This document shows positions 51,359 to 51,475 of a stretch of 51,475 bases of DNA, piece after piece (within the stretch, counting starts at the first letter, position 1; every line of letters starts with the position of its first letter). Position numbers and translations under genes: made by a program. The stretch spans positions 2,807 through 54,281 of the forward strand of contig JACRKZ010000045.1 in the NCBI GenBank assembly GCA_016235455.1. The letters are read 5' to 3'. Origin of the DNA: Armatimonadota bacterium. GTDB lineage: Bacteria > Armatimonadota > UBA10988. The notes under the pieces were generated by a model. It saw nothing but the letters and a program-made list of their open reading frames with translations. It was not told where the DNA came from and ran no database searches.

Positions 51359-51475
51359 TCACGCGGCCGCCTTCCAACGCACGACGGGGTCGGACAGGTC
51401 GTTGGCCAGCACGGCCAACACCGCGTTGAGCCCCTCGCGGCTCCAGCGCATGCCCGCGCCCTTGACCCGCTGGCC
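51359..51475 (-). mobile_element. C-terminal fragment of a transposase gene (continues past window)
   Basis: The minus-strand frame is open from the window end to TGA at 51361-51359 and encodes 38 residues, ending VVRWKAAA. KGAGMRWSREGLNAVLAVLA resembles the conserved C-terminus of ISKra4-like transposases ('KG-x-GMRW-x-x-E-GA-x-x-h-L'). Immediately outside lie imperfect copies, GAGTCACGC (51342-51350) and GACTCACGC (51356-51364), and G-rich sequence that could be the insertion-sequence end. Too little is visible to name the element or judge integrity. Confidence 0.6.

Overview
This is a GC-rich bacterial chromosome segment, probably from an uncultured diderm and most plausibly Armatimonadota or a neighbouring planctomycete-like lineage. 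The evidence is a DUF1559-type pseudopilin with the FAKAREKAR signature and an H-X9-DG C-terminus, a DUF1549/DUF1553 - DUF1501 - WD40 - PPC operon, a DUF6785-type membrane protein and many secreted beta-helix or ConA-like proteins. OprB-like and TorF-like outer-membrane barrels indicate an outer membrane. MurE carries the DNPR motif of meso-diaminopimelate ligases, so the cell has DAP-type peptidoglycan. The phylum assignment is inference from family content, not from a marker phylogeny.

Layout. 1-5858: three phage-tail-like or unknown genes, the first cut by the window edge and carrying an in-frame palindromic repeat. 6172-6864: pseudopilin. 6861-9778 (minus): greA-ftsA-mutY. 10107-13228 (plus): PIG-L/LmbE deacetylase, ROK-like sugar kinase and an HD-CHAP fusion. 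13236-16418 (minus): a small phage-ABA-sandwich-like protein, a NodB-like deacetylase and an OprB-like porin. 16958-26251 (plus): a compact dcw cluster, mraZ-rsmH-ftsL-pbp-murE-murF-ftsW-ftsQ, with 4-bp overlaps, a recognisable promoter and a four-unit MraZ operator. It lacks mraY, murD, murG, murC and ftsZ; ftsA lies about 8 kb away on the other strand. 26276-31514 (plus): secreted beta-helix/LamG protein, an unknown 300-aa protein and a DUF6785-like membrane protein. 31521-35359 (minus): GNAT acetyltransferase, a Pro-rich two-domain secreted protein and an LCP-family wall ligase. 35485-41004 (plus): zinc alcohol dehydrogenase, hemB, two tandem TorF-like porins and a GT-C-like membrane protein. 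40967-47982 (minus): the DUF1549/1553 - DUF1501 - WD40 - PPC operon. 48106-51256: convergent GNAT and secreted glycosidase-like genes joined by a 102-bp palindrome. 51359-end: the tail of a transposase gene.

The most striking signals are: (i) a 2 x 50 bp inverted repeat with a 2-nt loop at 49029-49130 that makes two unrelated convergent genes end in the same eight codons; (ii) a division PBP whose pre-transpeptidase region looks triplicated; (iii) an HD-CHAP fusion; (iv) REP-like palindromes lying in frame inside two genes; (v) a recurrent TTGAC-N17/18-TA(C)(G/A)AT promoter, twice placed so that the transcript would start at the start codon. I saw no tRNA, rRNA or CRISPR array and no obvious undescribed defence system.
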